This document shows positions 17,947 to 20,446 of a stretch of DNA of 20,446 nt, in pieces. The DNA is from Acanthaster planci (taxonomy: Eukaryota > Echinodermata > Asteroidea > Valvatida > Acanthasteridae). The first letter of the stretch is position 1; every line of letters starts with the position of its first letter. The notes below the pieces were generated by a model. It was not told where the DNA came from and made no database searches. It saw nothing but the letters and a program-made list of their open reading frames with translations. The DNA is taken from the NCBI RefSeq assembly GCF_001949145.1, contig NW_019091392.1:259428-279873 (forward strand), in the 5' to 3' direction. A program made the position numbers and the translations under genes.

Positions 17947-17961
17947 AAGAAAGGGAGGAGA
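17947..17961 (+). promoter_or_regulatory. Polypurine tract (plus-strand primer site)
   Basis: AAGAAAGGGAGGAGA, immediately before TGTAGT, is where second-strand synthesis primes in LTR retrotransposons. Its position directly against an LTR-type TG start supports the call. Confidence 0.75.
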
Positions 17962-18171
17962 TGTAGTATCTGGAGCGAAGGCTGCATGTATATGTAGTGC
18001 CTTGAGCAAAGACTAGCTCTGGTACATATGACCTACATGTACAGGGGTCAACTCCTGGTGGGAGGTGATTGTCAAGGTACTGAATAAGGAGGACACACAT
18101 CATGGACTCATAAAAGTGGACTTGCAGCTTTGGTTTATTTTGGGGGTTAAATCCCGAACCGTAACACTTCA
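17962..18171 (+). repeat. 3' LTR of the gypsy element
   Basis: It starts TGTAGTATCTGGAG right after the polypurine tract and is inferred to end at AACACTTCA, about 210 bp. The start is secure; the end is inferred from a degenerate TG...CA fit, because no 5' LTR is present for comparison. A CATAAAAG box at about 18108 could be its TATA. TACATGTA occurs at about 18032. Confidence 0.65.
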
Positions 18172-18603
18172 GTGACTATGTGAGCAGCGGGGCTGTGCTG
18201 AAGTTGAGTGGGTGACAGCACCAAGGCAATACCGGTAGCTGCAGCACGCATAAAGATTCCTCTATCCAGTGTGGTCAATGTACAGTGTATCTCTACTACA
18301 AAGAATCAGTTATTCTTTTCACAGTAATGAAGAATGTATTTGAGATACATGCCAGCAGAGTTTCAAATTAGCTTATTTTGAGTTATCATCAGTTCCTTTG
18401 ATTTGATCTGGTGCTGAAGTGTTTCAAAATGTAAAGACACTTTCAATTTGCAGCATCGTTGAAAAATAAAATTAACCCAGATTGCATCAATTAAACTTTG
18501 TTAAACCTCCAACAATTAGTCCCATTTAAACATTTAGGAAAATCTCTGAACGGATATTTTTTTTGTTTAAACGGTTAACTTTTAAACATTCGACCCTTAC
18601 TTA
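18172..18603. other. Unassigned sequence after the gypsy element
   Basis: No gene or repeat family recognised. A target-site duplication for the gypsy element cannot be tested because its 5' end is lost. Confidence 0.4.
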
Positions 18604-18913
18604 AAAGGGCTTTTGTACTGTTCATACCAAGAAGGAAATTCTAAGTAGATTGCGCTATTCGGAGAAAACAGAGATCAAATGAGGGGAACCCTTGCCCTGT
18701 GTTCGTAGTGGAGAAACCTTTATGTCAAACAAGTTTATAGTGGGTAAACTCTTGTGCATGCCAAACTTTGGCTGCATGCATTGTTTGGCATGCACATGGC
18801 TTTATCCACTACGAATGCAGAGCCAGGGTTCCCCTCATTTCCTCTGTTTTCTCTGGATGATGCAATCTCCATTCAGAATTCGCATTTCGGCACGAACAGA
18901 AAAAAAAGCCCTT
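18604..18913. mobile_element. Foldback (long terminal inverted repeat) element
   Basis: Left arm 18604-18766 and right arm 18783-18913 are imperfect reverse complements, both containing AAGGGCTTTT, GAGAAAACAGAG, AAATGAGGGGAACCCT and TTCGTAGTGGA. The innermost 14 bp (18753-18766 with 18783-18796, TGTGCATGCCAAAC) pair perfectly around a 16-nt loop that contains TGCATGCA. The left arm has about 33 extra bases resembling a local duplication of its GTAGTGG segment. The structure fits a foldback/MITE-type element; flanking target duplication is not clear. Frames through it are by-products. Confidence 0.75.
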
Positions 18914-20446
18914 CTTGGCTTGTTATATACAGTAGTTGAGCTCTCAAGACAAATGACAATGCATCTGATTTAGATGCTTCCATATCTACATGAAGTTGAA
19001 CAGATAAAATCAGATAAAACACGTTTTATTTAGAGGTGCTCTTTAATACATACTGTACATGAGTGTTTCTGGAATCACGGAAACAGGGACTCGCGGAAGC
19101 CCATTTTTTGGATAGTTTTTCGACCATACATGTACATGTAAATGAGAAAACTGGTCCATTTTTTCATGTTAATTTCGGAAGATGGTCTTGTCACCTGTTG
19201 TTCAAAGGCTACAACTGGGGAGAGAAGGTTTTCTTCACCTTGCCTCTTTAATCATGTTTTGACATGGAGGGAAACACCCTAGATTTGTTCACTTTCACTT
19301 TCGCATTGTGAAAGTTTCGTACCCTGATGGGTCATTTTGCTGCTTCCCCAAAACAAAATTATCATAATTTTATGTGTACATGTATGTATAAAAACTATGC
19401 TGGTGGCTACAAGACTAACGAGATTGTTCTTAACTTGCATACAATTACACGTAGATGTACATGAAGCACATGTAGACATCAGCTGATTCTCCTGTTAGTA
19501 TAAATACTGGCCCTAGAACTAATATTTTGCTCATTAGATCATACAAGCATTATGGATCATTTTCTACATGGTCTTATCTTTAACACTTTACTACATGTAC
19601 ATGTATAAGTTAACTGGATTTAATTACGTCATCAGAATTATTATTTTTGTATAGCATGGCCGCCCAAATTGCAATCCAAATGTTGCATTCTTTCTCTCAA
19701 ATCAGTAATCAGAAATGGTGTCCCATAAAGCTGAGAATGTTTTCTACTTAAACTGCAAATTCATTTGAAGCTCATGCTGCGATGCAAAGACATTTTCAAT
19801 TACCAAACTTATAGTACATGTACATGTAGCATCACTCTGTTCAAGGTACATGTGCATGTACATGTAAGTCTAAACAGTTTATCTTGCAAGTTTATGCAAT
19901 CACTGAACCCAAATTACCACACAGCTGTATGGGTTCTAACTCATTGAACTTTTTTTGTAATTCCATACTTGATGAACGTGGTAGAAGAATGTAATTTCTT
20001 ATTTCAGAAGGCAATGGTTGTTTAATCAATTGTATATCGAGTTGTTTGAAAGAAAACAACTTAGGCGCCAAGTCAAAATAGAAACGGTTGACCAAGCGGG
20101 AAATGGTTGCCCTTAATCCCCTTTCAAACCGTTGCCCGATTCAACTGCAAGTGGGTAATGGTTGCAAGGCACCGTTTCCCGAAAGAGAATTGGCTATGCG
20201 CAACCCCTTTGATGCATACTACTGTACCATCTCCCCCACCTTGGTACAAAAGCCCTCACTCCCAGCTTACCAGGAATGGTTACTGTGCATCGGCTTTGTT
20301 GTGTAAATTGGGCCACTTCATCCACAGGCTTAGCACAGCTTATTCAGAAGGGAAGCAATTAATCTCTTAACAAGAGACTAACTCCATCAGAGTCAACAGG
20401 CCTATGTGCATCACTAAGTCCCGTGTCACTGAATTTAGATCAGTAG
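18914..20446. other. Unassigned sequence with many TACATGTA motifs
   Basis: TACATGTA or tandem versions occur near 19127, 19376, 19593, 19813 and 19846-19865. A minus-strand frame at 19892-20095 includes FSFKQLDIQLIKQPLPSEIR and MELQKKFNELEPIQLCGNLG and looks protein-like, but I recognise no family. No RNA gene was found. Confidence 0.4.

Larger units (their letters stand above)
12073..18171 (+). mobile_element. 5'-truncated, degenerate Ty3/gypsy LTR retrotransposon
   Basis: Plus-strand pol blocks occur in Ty3/gypsy order (RT, RNase H, linker, integrase with HHCC finger, DDE core, C-terminal domain), ending in a short basic tail, then a spacer, a purine tract and a 3' LTR. Gag, protease and 5' LTR are not seen upstream of 12073. 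Many frameshifts and stops show it is dead. A 2,589-bp DNA element (13728-16316) splits it, so the retrotransposon itself contributes about 3.5 kb. Confidence 0.85.

Noticed and set aside
18692-18973. 93-codon frame
   Set aside because: It runs through both arms of the foldback element and shows no similarity.

Overview
The window looks like nuclear DNA of an animal, most likely an aquatic invertebrate. It is AT-rich and non-coding for most of its length, with short spliced-exon signatures, Penelope-like, Ty3/gypsy and CACTA-type mobile element remains, minisatellites and foldback sequences. There are no long open reading frames, no ribosome-binding-site/operon structure, and nothing bacterial or organellar. 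I cannot name the species. The hexamer-periodic motif TACATGTA, found at about 40 places by eye, is the strongest local signature.

Layout. 1-2619: mostly unassigned, with a GT-rich phased array (620-915) and a perfect 9-bp hairpin (1501-1522). 2620-2702 (minus): one well-formed exon of an EEF1AKMT1 (N6AMT2)-type eEF1A lysine methyltransferase, with a possible neighbouring exon at 2844-2900. About 3295-7950 (plus): a broken Penelope-like retroelement. It has an inverted terminal-repeat remnant at each side, an N-terminal piece (3398-3688), a 2.3-kb interruption holding a GTGCGAAAA-type array, a CpG-rich patch and a 32-bp minisatellite, then RT pieces (6061-6900) and a GIY-YIG endonuclease piece (about 7125-7638). 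7950-12060: unassigned, with two weak terminal-exon candidates (8562, 10501) and two foldbacks (11301-11362, 11889-12031). About 12073-18171 (plus): a 5'-truncated, decayed Ty3/gypsy LTR retrotransposon (RT, RNase H, integrase, polypurine tract, 3' LTR). A 2,589-bp CACTA/EnSpm-like DNA element (13728-16316) is inserted in its integrase zinc finger. 18604-18913: a large foldback element. 18914-20446: unassigned.

Main observation. Within conserved retroelement domains TACATGTA can be read as an insertion: where the family protein has a plain TA in its codons, this copy has TA-CATG-TA, or TA(CATGTA)2. This occurs at seven sites in the gypsy element and about three in the Penelope-like element, nearly always in frame because each step adds 6 bp. 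One mechanism that would give exactly this product is an excision footprint of a TA-targeting Tc1/mariner-type transposon with CA...TG termini (TA+CA+TG+TA). A tandem CATGTA run would then record repeated visits to the same site. This is a hypothesis; hexamer microsatellite growth is the main alternative.

No gene in the window looks intact. The elements are passengers of different ages: the CACTA element is younger than the gypsy copy it splits. The only host gene evidence with a recognisable family is the methyltransferase exon.
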